In this document: piece after piece, positions 1-5,771 of the stretch
How positions within the stretch are numbered: position 1 is the stretch's first letter
Layout of the letters: each line of letters starts with the position of its first letter
Source: Candidatus Brocadiales bacterium
GTDB lineage: Bacteria; Planctomycetota; Brocadiia; Brocadiales; Bathyanammoxibiaceae
Length of the DNA stretch: 6,006 nt
Assembly: GCA_030586765.1 (NCBI GenBank)
Contig: JAUQZZ010000119.1
Location: 1-6,006, forward strand
Reading direction: 5' to 3'
The notes under the pieces: generated by a model
The model's input: only the letters and a program-made list of their open reading frames with translations
Database searches by the model: none
What the model was told of the DNA's origin: nothing
Program-made: the position numbers and the translations under genes

Positions 1-148
1 CTTCAAAGACATCGGAGAGTCGTTTCAGGAATATTAGGGGCAAGATATATTCCTTATACTTTGGGGCGTCTATTTCTCCCCTAATCTTGCATGCGGCTTC
101 CCAAAGCCAGTTTTCCAGGGTAGATGTATCTAGGTTATTTAGAGCCAT
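1..148 (-). CDS. hsdM: Type I restriction-modification methyltransferase M subunit, N-terminal fragment (runs off the left edge)
   Basis: The frame starts at ATG 148-146 on the minus strand and stays open for 49 codons to the window edge. The peptide contains LENWLWEAACKIRG, then EIDAPKYKEYILPLIFLKRL and SDVFE. This is the signature of the HsdM N-terminal helical domain, which precedes the N6-adenine methylase domain in type I systems. The HsdM/HsdS complex recognises a bipartite site and methylates adenine; with HsdR it restricts unmodified DNA. The catalytic motifs (SAM-binding motif and NPPF/Y) lie outside the window. The start is supported by an in-frame stop upstream and by the position of the conserved block. 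The ribosome site is weak (AGCCAAG), after an AT-rich leader. The gene begins 57 bases after the yidD stop, on the same strand, where yidC is usually found. hsdS and hsdR would be expected further left. The family call is firm; whether the gene is intact is unknown. Confidence 0.85.
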   Translation of the reverse strand, partial: MALNNLDTSTLENWLWEAACKIRGEIDAPKYKEYILPLIFLKRLSDVFE

Positions 149-205
149 CTTGGCTATTATTTTATTTATTTAAGGGCCGCAAGCTAGAAGATTCTGTCTC
201 TTTAG

Positions 206-415
206 CTATTCAACTGGATTATAGCCCGAACCCCCCAGGGGATGACATCTCAAGAGGCGCCCTAAACCCTTCAGGATACCAAAGAGTAGTCCATCCTTTT
301 CTATCGCCTCCACCGTATACTGGGAACAGCTAGGGAAGTAGCGGCAGGAGGGCGGTAGAAGGGGTGCCAGGAGGCATTGATAGGCCCTAATAAGGACAAT
401 AACACAGCTCTTCAT
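206..415 (-). CDS. yidD: Membrane protein insertion efficiency factor YidD
   Basis: This 69-residue protein is of normal length for YidD (DUF37), a small membrane-associated factor that helps YidC/Sec insert inner-membrane proteins. Its N-terminal hydrophobic/amphipathic segment (VIVLIRAYQCLLAPLL) is followed by the conserved cysteine block SCRYFPSCSQYTVEAI (residues 23-38). The C-terminal signature RCHPLGGSGYNPV is also present. ATG 415-413 overlaps the rnpA stop (TGA 414-412) as ATGA, so the two are translationally coupled, the arrangement seen in most bacteria. The unusual point is the downstream neighbour: the expected yidC is replaced by hsdM. Identification is secure. Confidence 0.96.
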   Translation of the reverse strand: MKSCVIVLIRAYQCLLAPLLPPSCRYFPSCSQYTVEAIEKDGLLFGILKGLGRLLRCHPLGGSGYNPVE

Positions 416-774
416 CTTGACCCCTTCATCTGGCCCACCAGTTTTTTAAAATCCTCTTCCACCCTTCTTAGCGTGGTAGGGAAACCCTTCCTGGGTATTA
501 GAACCAGGTCTACACCAGGCCCAAGGCTGGTTTTATTTAACCTGTAACACTCCCTGAGCAGGCGCCTGATGCGATTCCGCACTACAGAGGTGCCCAGCTT
601 CTTACTTGTAACTATACCTAAGCGGGTATAGGCCAAAGAGTTAGAAAGGACGTAAGCCTTCAGGCCACCTCCCCTAACGGCCTTGCCATCCTGAAAGACC
701 TTATCAAAATCCTTCCTCTTCCTTAACCTCTCCTCCTTGGGAAGCCCTTTCTCTAATGGGGTTGTATCATTCAT
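412..774 (-). CDS. rnpA: Ribonuclease P protein component
   Basis: This is the basic protein subunit of RNase P, which binds the catalytic RNA and the 5' leader of pre-tRNA. Counted from ATG 774 it has 120 residues, typical of the family. An N-terminal KEERLRKRKDFDKVF block is followed by the RNR signature KLGTSVVRNRIRRLLRECYR (about residues 60-78). The C-terminal half (GVDLVLIPRKG...EEDFKKL) also matches the family fold. The frame can be extended to TTG 828, but ATG 774 is preferred because GAGG lies just upstream and the extra 18 residues are unlike RnpA. In addition, a good promoter overlaps the extension, with the TTG itself inside the -35 box. It is coupled to yidD by ATGA overlap. rpmH, the usual upstream partner, is absent from the window; the upstream neighbour is a divergent transposase gene. 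Confidence 0.95.
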   Translation of the reverse strand: MNDTTPLEKGLPKEERLRKRKDFDKVFQDGKAVRGGGLKAYVLSNSLAYTRLGIVTSKKLGTSVVRNRIRRLLRECYRLNKTSLGPGVDLVLIPRKGFPTTLRRVEEDFKKLVGQMKGSR

Positions 775-799
775 GACCTCTACCCTGTAAGCCAATCTT

Positions 800-828
800 A
801 TATTAATAACTTCTTGGGCCTTCTGCAA
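800..828 (-). promoter_or_regulatory. Putative sigma-70-type promoter for rnpA-yidD(-hsdM)
   Basis: On the minus strand, TTGCAG (828-823) and TAATAT (805-800) are separated by 17 bases, the optimal spacing for a housekeeping promoter. Transcription would start near 793 and give a leader of about 20 bases before the rnpA ATG at 774, with GAGG in it. This fits rnpA having its own promoter in the absence of rpmH. The call rests on motif and spacing only, and assumes a sigma-70-like consensus in this organism. Confidence 0.45.
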
Positions 829-1019
829 GTCCTTTAATGCATATGTAATCTGGACCTTATGCAGCGCCTCAAGCCTCCTGTAGTGATGAATCTATCGTAC
901 TGCCTGAACTCATGTCTAAAGGTCAGTATTCTGTATTGACAATCCCATACAGCTAGTTAAACTTATAAAGTTGTCTCCACATTACCCACGTCCAGAACAG
1001 GTACTAGAGAAGAGAGGAC

Positions 1020-2411
1020 ATGTTTGTAAGGACTGTAGAGACCAGGGCTGGCAGTAAGACCCACCGTTATCTCAGGGTGGTAGAGAACTACAGGGCCGAT
1101 GGAAAGGTAAAACAGCGGGTAATCTTAAATCTTGGAAACCTAGAAAAGATAAGGCCCGGACTGCCCGTTATAGCTAAGGCCCTGAGCAGGTATTCGGGGA
1201 CAAGCCTTTTCAACCTTAAGGAGATAAATTGTGAGAAGGCGAGGGAGTATGGAAACATACTCCTCTTGAAGAAGCTCTGGAAGGACCTGGGGATGGAGAC
1301 TGCATTGCATGACCCACCCTTCCCGGAAGGGGAGGCTTATATAATGGCCATGGTCTTCCAGTGCCTCCTGAGCCCCAGGGGTAACCTGTCTCTCCACCAA
1401 TGGCTCCAGAGGGTCTACCTGCCAGACCTGGACAAGTCCACCATAAAAATTGGTGGCCGCCAGAGGCGCCCCTGCCCGCCTCAGGCGGGATTCGCCTATC
1501 CTTTTGGCGAACCTCCCACATCCAAAAAAGTATTAGCCCTGTTCAGATATATGGGGAAGGAGGGTGTACAAAGGGAATCCTTTAAAAGATTAAAAGACTG
1601 CTATAAAGGTTCCCGTTCTCACTATCTCATATCCTGTCTTCCTGCCATTACAGGGAGTACAGAGAGCCAAGGGCTATCTTTGGCCGTCCTCAGCGCAGGA
1701 GGTATACCCAGGTCCTTCACTCTCTATGGAGGTAAAGCAGACAGCACCTTTATAAGAGAAATCCTCCAGGGACTAGGGAAGCGCAAGGCGATCTTTGTGT
1801 GTCACGGTTTTAACCTTAAGAAGACGTCCCTGAATTTTCTGCGAAAGAGGGGCATAAGTTACATGGTCTTCTACGGGGTGCGAAAGAGTGTGGGTATTGA
1901 TAACCTATTGTCTAGAAGGGGGAGTCCTTCCACCTGGCGTATTAAGATAAGAAAAGGTCGGGGGCAGAGATTGTACATGGTACACGACAACTCTTCCCAG
2001 GAAGGAAAACCCCATTGTGTCTTCAGGACTAACATCCCTGGCCGACCCTCTGCATCGGATGCAATAAGGGCATACAGGGAGCTTCTGGAATGGGAAAATG
2101 CCCTGGGTGAAATAAGACCCCCCAGCCAGGTTCTTTCTCATGAAGTATCCAAGAAGGGCTATATCTGGATGTGTTTCCTGGCCTACGCCTTGAAGAAGAT
2201 ACTGGCAAAGAGGCTTCTCCTGGGGGGCATCGAGATGACGCCCCTGGAATTATTAGAAAGGTTAAAGGACATCAAGATAGTAACAAACCGCGTAGCGGGC
2301 GAGAGGCTCAATTACGTAACCAGAATAGCTCGCAGGGATAGAGAGCTGCTAAGTACCTTAGGTATAGGAAGGCTCAGGAGGACCACGCAACCACATTATC
2401 TAAAACTGTAG
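1020..2411 (+). CDS. IS1634/IS4-like transposase with eroded catalytic triad
   Basis: This 463-residue frame has the features of an IS1634-type DDE transposase. At the N-terminus VENYRADGKVKQRVILNLGN (residues 21-40) matches the usual 'sYRedGKvkqrti.nLG' opening. Residues 111-135 resemble the 'll.P.Skl.l..w' region. The late block CVFRTNIPGRPSASDAIRAY (333-352), then LLEWEN and WMCFLAYALKKIL (383-395), corresponds to the usual 'TN...eii..Y...W.vE....H..icFLAl.L' region. The catalytic positions look lost. Where an aspartate is expected in 'fyDtTsly' the protein has SHYLISCL (200-207), and where 'vvaDrG' is expected it has IFVCHGF (258-264). A candidate glutamate remains (E359). Residues about 150-166 are encoded by an inserted palindromic block. 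No terminal inverted repeats were found. It is divergent from rnpA, with GAGAGGA just before the ATG. It may be a decayed IS or a repurposed protein; activity is doubtful. Confidence 0.8.
   Translation: MFVRTVETRAGSKTHRYLRVVENYRADGKVKQRVILNLGNLEKIRPGLPVIAKALSRYSGTSLFNLKEINCEKAREYGNILLLKKLWKDLGMETALHDPPFPEGEAYIMAMVFQCLLSPRGNLSLHQWLQRVYLPDLDKSTIKIGGRQRRPCPPQAGFAYPFGEPPTSKKVLALFRYMGKEGVQRESFKRLKDCYKGSRSHYLISCLPAITGSTESQGLSLAVLSAGGIPRSFTLYGGKADSTFIREILQGLGKRKAIFVCHGFNLKKTSLNFLRKRGISYMVFYGVRKSVGIDNLLSRRGSPSTWRIKIRKGRGQRLYMVHDNSSQEGKPHCVFRTNIPGRPSASDAIRAYRELLEWENALGEIRPPSQVLSHEVSKKGYIWMCFLAYALKKILAKRLLLGGIEMTPLELLERLKDIKIVTNRVAGERLNYVTRIARRDRELLSTLGIGRLRRTTQPHYLKL
1475..1511. repeat. Paired palindromes inserted in frame in the transposase gene
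   Basis: CCCGCCTCAGGCGGG (1475-1489) is a perfect palindrome around one central base. It is followed at once by TTCGCC (1491-1496) and GGCGAA (1506-1511), an inverted repeat with a 9-base loop. The first is a variant of the TCCGCCTnAGGCGGA family found elsewhere here; the second shares its arms with the TTCGCC/GGCGAA palindrome at 4173-4187. The block encodes a proline/glycine-rich stretch (about residues 152-164) that does not resemble the surrounding transposase sequence. The frame is kept open. Confidence 0.7.
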
Positions 2412-2414
2412 TCG

Positions 2415-2481
2415 CTCGATTTGTCGAGATTGTAGGGCAAGGCTTTAGCCTTGCCTGTGCAAACCTAAAGGTTTGCCCTAC
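2415..2481. repeat. Composite palindromic element after the transposase gene: twin hairpins within an outer inverted repeat
   Basis: GTAGGGCAA (2432-2440) and TTGCCCTAC (2473-2481) form a perfect 9-base outer inverted repeat. Between them are two hairpins: GGCAAGGCT/AGCCTTGCC (2436-2444 with 2447-2455) and GCAAACCT/AGGTTTGC (2459-2466 with 2469-2476). A smaller CTCGA/TCGAG repeat (2415-2419 with 2424-2428) precedes them, four bases after the transposase stop. There is no T-run, so intrinsic termination is uncertain. The nested, mutually exclusive pairing suggests a REP/MITE-like dispersed element. No target-site duplication was seen. Confidence 0.7.
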
Positions 2482-2538
2482 GACACCATAAATGGGGCAA
2501 CTACTATACTATATTCCCCAGGATAAGCCAAGACCCAG

Positions 2539-2880
2539 ATGATTGCTACACTCCTAGCCCTTCTAAGCCTTCTCTTTGCGGCCGTTGCCTATTTCCGTGC
2601 CAGGATTAAACTCTGCCTTCTCTTTCTCCTGGCCTTTTATGCCCTGAGCCTGTGGGTTTCCTATGAACTTTTCTGTCCTGACCACAGGATAATATACTAC
2701 CTCTTTGCAGGCATCTTTGTCATGCTTCCCTTATCCCTGCTGATAGCCTTTGCCCTGGACGTTAGGTATGGATGGTTCTGCCTTGATATGTCCTATGCCT
2801 GGGGGGTAGTCTGGGCCTTTGCCCCCGTCCTGCTGGGAATTGACCTCGTAGGAATGGCCCTTAGATTACTTGCGCCATAG
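2539..2880 (+). CDS. Small integral membrane protein of unknown function, upstream of lpxB
   Basis: I do not recognise this 113-residue protein. It is almost entirely hydrophobic, with about four predicted transmembrane segments: residues 1-19, 23-44, 50-73 and 86-112. Between them are short polar links such as RARIK, CPDHR and DVRYGWFCLD. Three cysteines (27, 46 and about 80) are present. The ATG at 2539 has no convincing Shine-Dalgarno sequence. The gene lies on the same strand as lpxB, 44 bases before its start, with no clear terminator between, so co-transcription is likely. That suggests, but does not show, a role at the inner membrane related to envelope or lipid A assembly. Continuous hydrophobic composition and lack of stops argue that it is real. 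Confidence 0.65.
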   Translation: MIATLLALLSLLFAAVAYFRARIKLCLLFLLAFYALSLWVSYELFCPDHRIIYYLFAGIFVMLPLSLLIAFALDVRYGWFCLDMSYAWGVVWAFAPVLLGIDLVGMALRLLAP

Positions 2881-2883
2881 GCG

Positions 2884-2898
2884 TCCGCCTGAGGCGGA
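2884..2898. repeat. TCCGCCTnAGGCGGA palindrome, copy in the lpxB leader
   Basis: TCCGCCTGAGGCGGA is a perfect palindrome around one central base, in the 44-base spacer between the membrane-protein gene and lpxB. It lies 14 bases before the lpxB Shine-Dalgarno sequence. It differs only at the central base from the copies at 2963-2977 and 5793-5807. Confidence 0.85.
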
Positions 2899-2912
2899 TA
2901 GGTTAGCTTTTT

Positions 2913-2927
2913 AGGGAGAAGAACTTG
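2913..2927 (+). promoter_or_regulatory. Ribosome binding site that fixes the TTG start of lpxB
   Basis: AGGGAG (2913-2918) lies 6 bases before TTG 2925-2927. No ATG or GTG is available between the upstream in-frame stop (2904-2906) and the conserved SAGEPSGD motif, which must be translated, so TTG is the supported start. The site sits between two copies of the same palindrome (2884-2898 and 2963-2977). Confidence 0.75.
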
Positions 2928-4109
2928 AAGGATAAGCTCACCAAACAAATCAGCGAATCCACTCCGCCTAAGGCGGAGGGTGGAAAGATATTTATTAGCG
3001 CAGGGGAGCCTTCCGGGGATATCCACGGCTCGAATCTTATGCTAGAGGTCTTGAAGAGGGAGCCTGGGGTGGAATTCTATGGTCTTGGTAGGCACCGCAT
3101 GGTGGAGGCAGGGCTCAGGTGCCTCCATCCCATGGATAACCACTCTGTCATGTGGGCCCACATCCTGGGCAGGATACCTACCCTGTGGCAGATATATCAA
3201 GACTGCAAGGAATTCTTTAAGGCCCAGAGGCCCAGCTCGGTGGTCTTGATAGACTACGCAGGTTTCAACTTCTATCTGGCCCAGGCCGCCTCTAGACTGG
3301 ATATACCAGTCCTTTACTACATAAGCCCCCAGCTCTGGGCCCATGGGGCCTGGAGGGTGAAAAAGTTAAAGAGGATGGTAAAGAAGGTACTGGTCATATA
3401 TCCCTTTGAAGAAGATTTCTATTCCAGGGCAGGCATACCAGTACGTTACGTAGGCCATCCCCTCTTTGACGAACTGGCAAAGAGGACTATTAATACAGAG
3501 ATGGTTCACCATCTTAAGGAAAAAGGGAAAAACCTTATCTCATTACTTCCTGGAAGTAGGGAGCAAGAGGTGGCAAAACTCCTCCCCATATTCTTGAAGG
3601 CCGCCCAAGCTATCCAGAAGAAACTTCCACAATCTCACTTTACTATCTCCTGCCCTCATGTGAAAGTTATGCCTATGATGGAGTCACAGTTGCGGCAGTC
3701 GGGGGTCAGTGCAGAAATAGTGTTGGGCCATCTCTCGGAGTTGATAGAGGCCTCCGACCTCTGCATAACCGGCTCTGGCACAGTTACCCTGGAAATAGCC
3801 GCCCATCTCAGGCCTATGGTGATAGCCTACCGCATCACCCCTTTTGCCTACTTCGTGGCAAGGCCCTACATGGAGACCCCGTATCTGAGCCTCGTTAATA
3901 AGATGGCAGAAAGCCACCTTGTCCCTGAAAGGCTCATGTATAGGGACGATTATCAGTGGATTGCCGATAGGGCCGTAGAACTGATTCTAGATAAAGACAG
4001 AAGAGATTTTGTGGTAAGAGGCCTGGAAAAGGTGAAGGGGCAAATAGGTATCCCTGGGGCCTCGGCACGGGCGGCCCAGGAGGTCTTAAAGATGATGAAA
4101 GGAAAGTAG
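2925..4109 (+). CDS. lpxB: Lipid-A-disaccharide synthase
   Basis: LpxB is a peripheral inner-membrane GT19 glycosyltransferase. It joins UDP-2,3-diacylglucosamine and lipid X into the beta-1,6 disaccharide of lipid A. The 394 residues are close to the family norm. Visible motifs are FISAGEPSGDIHG (23-35), FYGLG (51-55), VVLIDYAGFN (106-115), YYISPQLWAHGAWRVKKLKR (131-150), YVGHPL (175-180), SLLPGSREQEV (206-216) and SGTVTLE (284-290). The region AYRITPFAYFVARP to SLVNK (301-326) is also typical. The TTG start is supported by AGGGAG at 6-base spacing. Residues 13-20 (TPPKAEGG), just before the first strand, are largely encoded by a TCCGCCTAAGGCGGA palindrome, giving a slightly long N-terminus. 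The gene is probably co-transcribed with the preceding membrane-protein gene. None of the usual lpx neighbours (lpxA, lpxD, fabZ, lpxI) is in the window. Identification is secure. Confidence 0.97.
   Translation: MKDKLTKQISESTPPKAEGGKIFISAGEPSGDIHGSNLMLEVLKREPGVEFYGLGRHRMVEAGLRCLHPMDNHSVMWAHILGRIPTLWQIYQDCKEFFKAQRPSSVVLIDYAGFNFYLAQAASRLDIPVLYYISPQLWAHGAWRVKKLKRMVKKVLVIYPFEEDFYSRAGIPVRYVGHPLFDELAKRTINTEMVHHLKEKGKNLISLLPGSREQEVAKLLPIFLKAAQAIQKKLPQSHFTISCPHVKVMPMMESQLRQSGVSAEIVLGHLSELIEASDLCITGSGTVTLEIAAHLRPMVIAYRITPFAYFVARPYMETPYLSLVNKMAESHLVPERLMYRDDYQWIADRAVELILDKDRRDFVVRGLEKVKGQIGIPGASARAAQEVLKMMKGK
2963..2977. repeat. TCCGCCTnAGGCGGA palindrome inside the lpxB reading frame
   Basis: TCCGCCTAAGGCGGA lies in codons 13-18 of lpxB; one extra flanking base on each side (2962 and 2978) also pairs. 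It encodes most of TPPKAEGG, immediately before the conserved core starts at residue 21. It is the same element as the leader copy at 2884-2898, 79 bases upstream. Confidence 0.85.
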
Positions 4110-4129
4110 GGGCACGACATGTAGTGCCC
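4110..4129 (+). terminator. Small hairpin at the lpxB stop codon
   Basis: GGGCAC (4110-4115) and GTGCCC (4124-4129) can pair around an 8-base loop directly after the lpxB TAG. A run of T occurs only about 10 bases later (CCTTTT, 4137-4142), so this is a weak terminator candidate, or another dispersed palindrome next to the stronger hairpin at 4154-4216. Confidence 0.35.
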
Positions 4130-4153
4130 TTAGCTGCCTTTTACAGAAGGAGA

Positions 4154-4221
4154 GGGTGCCGCAGGGCTTAAGTTCGCCGGAGGCGAATCTGCCTCTGGCA
4201 TGACCCTGCGGCACCCCTTTT
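4154..4221. terminator. Convergent hairpin between lpxB and the permease gene, with nested palindrome
   Basis: GGGTGCCGCAGGG (4154-4166) pairs perfectly over 13 bases with CCCTGCGGCACCC (4204-4216), and CTTTT follows at 4217-4221. The 37-base loop contains another perfect palindrome, TTCGCCGGAGGCGAA (4173-4187). The position between two convergent genes and the T-tract on the plus strand suggest a terminator for lpxB. The hairpin ends three bases from the permease stop codon (4220-4222), so it may also shield the 3' end of that transcript. The T-run is short and the loop long, so efficiency is uncertain. Confidence 0.6.
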
Positions 4222-5695
4222 AATCCTTAGTCTTCTCCCGAGCAGGCTCTGTATCTTCATCCTCTCTCTCGATGAGGTCCTCTAGCTCTTCTATAAGACC
4301 TCTAAGTGTTTCCTTCATAGAATCCATTATATGCCCTAACTTTTCCTCTTCCTTTGTATAATCAGTTAAAGGCCTTAGCTCTTCCACAGTCATCTTTTCT
4401 ACCTTCCCGGGGCTATAGCTGAGCCTTGGACCAACCCAGACCAGCCATAAAAAGAGACATCCCGCGGTTACCGCTGCCATAGTAAAGGGAAGACCCATCT
4501 TTGCAAATTCCCAGACAGAAACAACGATGCCCCTACTACGTAGCATACCTACAGCTACCATGTTGGCAGAGGCCCCAAAGGGGGAGATATTGCCTCCCAG
4601 GCATGCCCCCAGAAGGAGGCCAAAAATCAAGAGTGCAGGAGGGCCATGTATATCCCAGGCCACCCTGTCTACTACAGGGAGCATTATCATTACATAAGGG
4701 ATGTTATCCATAAAGGCGGAAAAGATTACAGAAAGCCCTATTATAGTGATGTAGGCCCTGAGGAGGTTTTCTCCAGAGGCCTTTTCCACCAAACTTGTAA
4801 TTACATCAATCCAGCCTGTAATGGAGAGCCCTCCTACGAGGACGAAGACTCCCATGAGAAACAGCCCCGTATCCCAGTCCAGTCCCTTTATGAAGTCCCT
4901 GGCCCCGCCCTTCCATTTAAACTTGTAAAGGAGTAATCCTACCAAACCAAAGGTCATGCATATGGAGCCGTTCTTGTAAGGAAAGTCCGTCCTCCAGAAA
5001 GAGGCCAGGGCCAGGCTAAAAACAAGCCCCCCAAGAAGCCCCGCCGGTACCCAGGAACGCACCCTCTCTACCTTTACGGGCTCTCGGGGCCTAACGACCC
5101 TCCTGAAGAAGAAATAAAGCACCCCAAGGGATGCCAGTGCCCCGGCCTGGACGGCAAAAAATATACCTGGCCTACCCCCATAAAAAAAGAAGTCGTCGAA
5201 GGACATCTTTGCATAGCCGGCTAATATCATACTGGGAGAATCACCAATGAGGGTGCCCGTCCCCTGGAGGTTAGAGCACACGGCCAAAGCAATCAAAAGC
5301 ATTTGGGGCTTTATCTTTAACCTTTCTGTTATTCTCAGGGCTATAGGGGCTACAATGAGCACAGTGGCCACATTCTCCAGAAAGATGGATAAAAAACTTG
5401 TCAGCCCGCATAAAGAGAGCATAGCCCAGGAAGCTCTTTTGGTCCTATTAACGATATGTTCAGCCAGAACGGAAGGCAGGCGGGAAAAGATAAGCAGTTC
5501 GGCAATAATCATTGCCCCTGTAAAGACCCCCATCACATTCCAGTTTATGGACCAGAAGGCCTGCCCAGGATACATCACCCCGAGAAGTACAAGTAAAAGT
5601 GCCCCTGCACAGGCACACCAGCTCCTCCTTACAGGGAAAAAGACGAAGCCAGCATAGCAAGCCAAAAATATTCCCAGGCAGAGGTATTTTTCCAT
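4220..5695 (-). CDS. ArsB/NhaD-family (ion transporter superfamily) membrane permease with charged C-terminal tail
   Basis: This 491-residue protein has about eleven to twelve hydrophobic segments between residues 3 and 422. It shows the two-fold repeat of the ion transporter superfamily (ArsB, NhaD, citrate transporter-like). ENVATVLIVAPIAL (107-120) followed by NLQGTGTLIGDSPSMI (142-157) mirrors DNIPYVMIMLPVV (330-342) followed by GACLGGNISPFGASANMVAVG (363-383). These re-entrant loop motifs normally bind Na+, H+, arsenite or a dicarboxylate; the substrate cannot be told from sequence alone. Residues 423-491 form a cytoplasmic-looking tail. It is rich in Glu, Lys and Leu from about 447 to 475 (probable coiled coil) and ends in an acidic EREDEDTEP run. 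ATG 5695-5693 fits the first transmembrane segment; the ribosome site is weak (AGAAGACC). No ars regulator is adjacent, so an arsenite role is not supported. Confidence 0.85.
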   Translation of the reverse strand: MEKYLCLGIFLACYAGFVFFPVRRSWCACAGALLLVLLGVMYPGQAFWSINWNVMGVFTGAMIIAELLIFSRLPSVLAEHIVNRTKRASWAMLSLCGLTSFLSIFLENVATVLIVAPIALRITERLKIKPQMLLIALAVCSNLQGTGTLIGDSPSMILAGYAKMSFDDFFFYGGRPGIFFAVQAGALASLGVLYFFFRRVVRPREPVKVERVRSWVPAGLLGGLVFSLALASFWRTDFPYKNGSICMTFGLVGLLLYKFKWKGGARDFIKGLDWDTGLFLMGVFVLVGGLSITGWIDVITSLVEKASGENLLRAYITIIGLSVIFSAFMDNIPYVMIMLPVVDRVAWDIHGPPALLIFGLLLGACLGGNISPFGASANMVAVGMLRSRGIVVSVWEFAKMGLPFTMAAVTAGCLFLWLVWVGPRLSYSPGKVEKMTVEELRPLTDYTKEEEKLGHIMDSMKETLRGLIEELEDLIEREDEDTEPAREKTKD

Positions 5696-5771
5696 GGTCT
5701 TCTAAATATTTTATTTTACAAGACCTACTAAGTTTTTATAATATAAAAATCTCTGGAAAACCCTACTTACA

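Noticed and set aside
124..333. 69-codon plus-strand open frame across the hsdM start and yidD
   Set aside because: It is antisense to two recognised genes and lacks a ribosome site.
775..828. TTG 828 as the rnpA start, adding 18 residues
   Set aside because: The extension is unlike RnpA, the TTG falls inside the -35 box of a well-spaced promoter, and ATG 774 has GAGG upstream.
936..969. Promoter for the transposase: TTGACA (936-941) with TATAAA (964-969)
   Set aside because: The spacer is 22 bases, too long, and no good -10 box occurs at 16-18 bases.
829..1019. A hidden rpmH (L34) gene upstream of rnpA
   Set aside because: Reading the minus strand of this spacer gave no short basic frame resembling MKRT.QPS or the rest of L34.
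2415..2481. CRISPR-like array
   Set aside because: The repeats are inverted, nested and adjacent, without regularly spaced direct repeats or spacers.
880..2538. Terminal inverted repeats bounding the transposase gene as a complete IS
   Set aside because: Comparison by eye of the flanks on both sides gave no convincing matching ends or target duplication.
5247..5657. 136-codon plus-strand open frame
   Set aside because: It is antisense to the permease gene, whose membrane segments and motifs are clear, and its product has no recognisable character.
5733..5749. AT-rich inverted repeat TTTTTAT/ATAAAAA upstream of the permease as an operator or promoter
   Set aside because: Such AT-only symmetry arises easily by chance, and no properly spaced -35 box was found with it.
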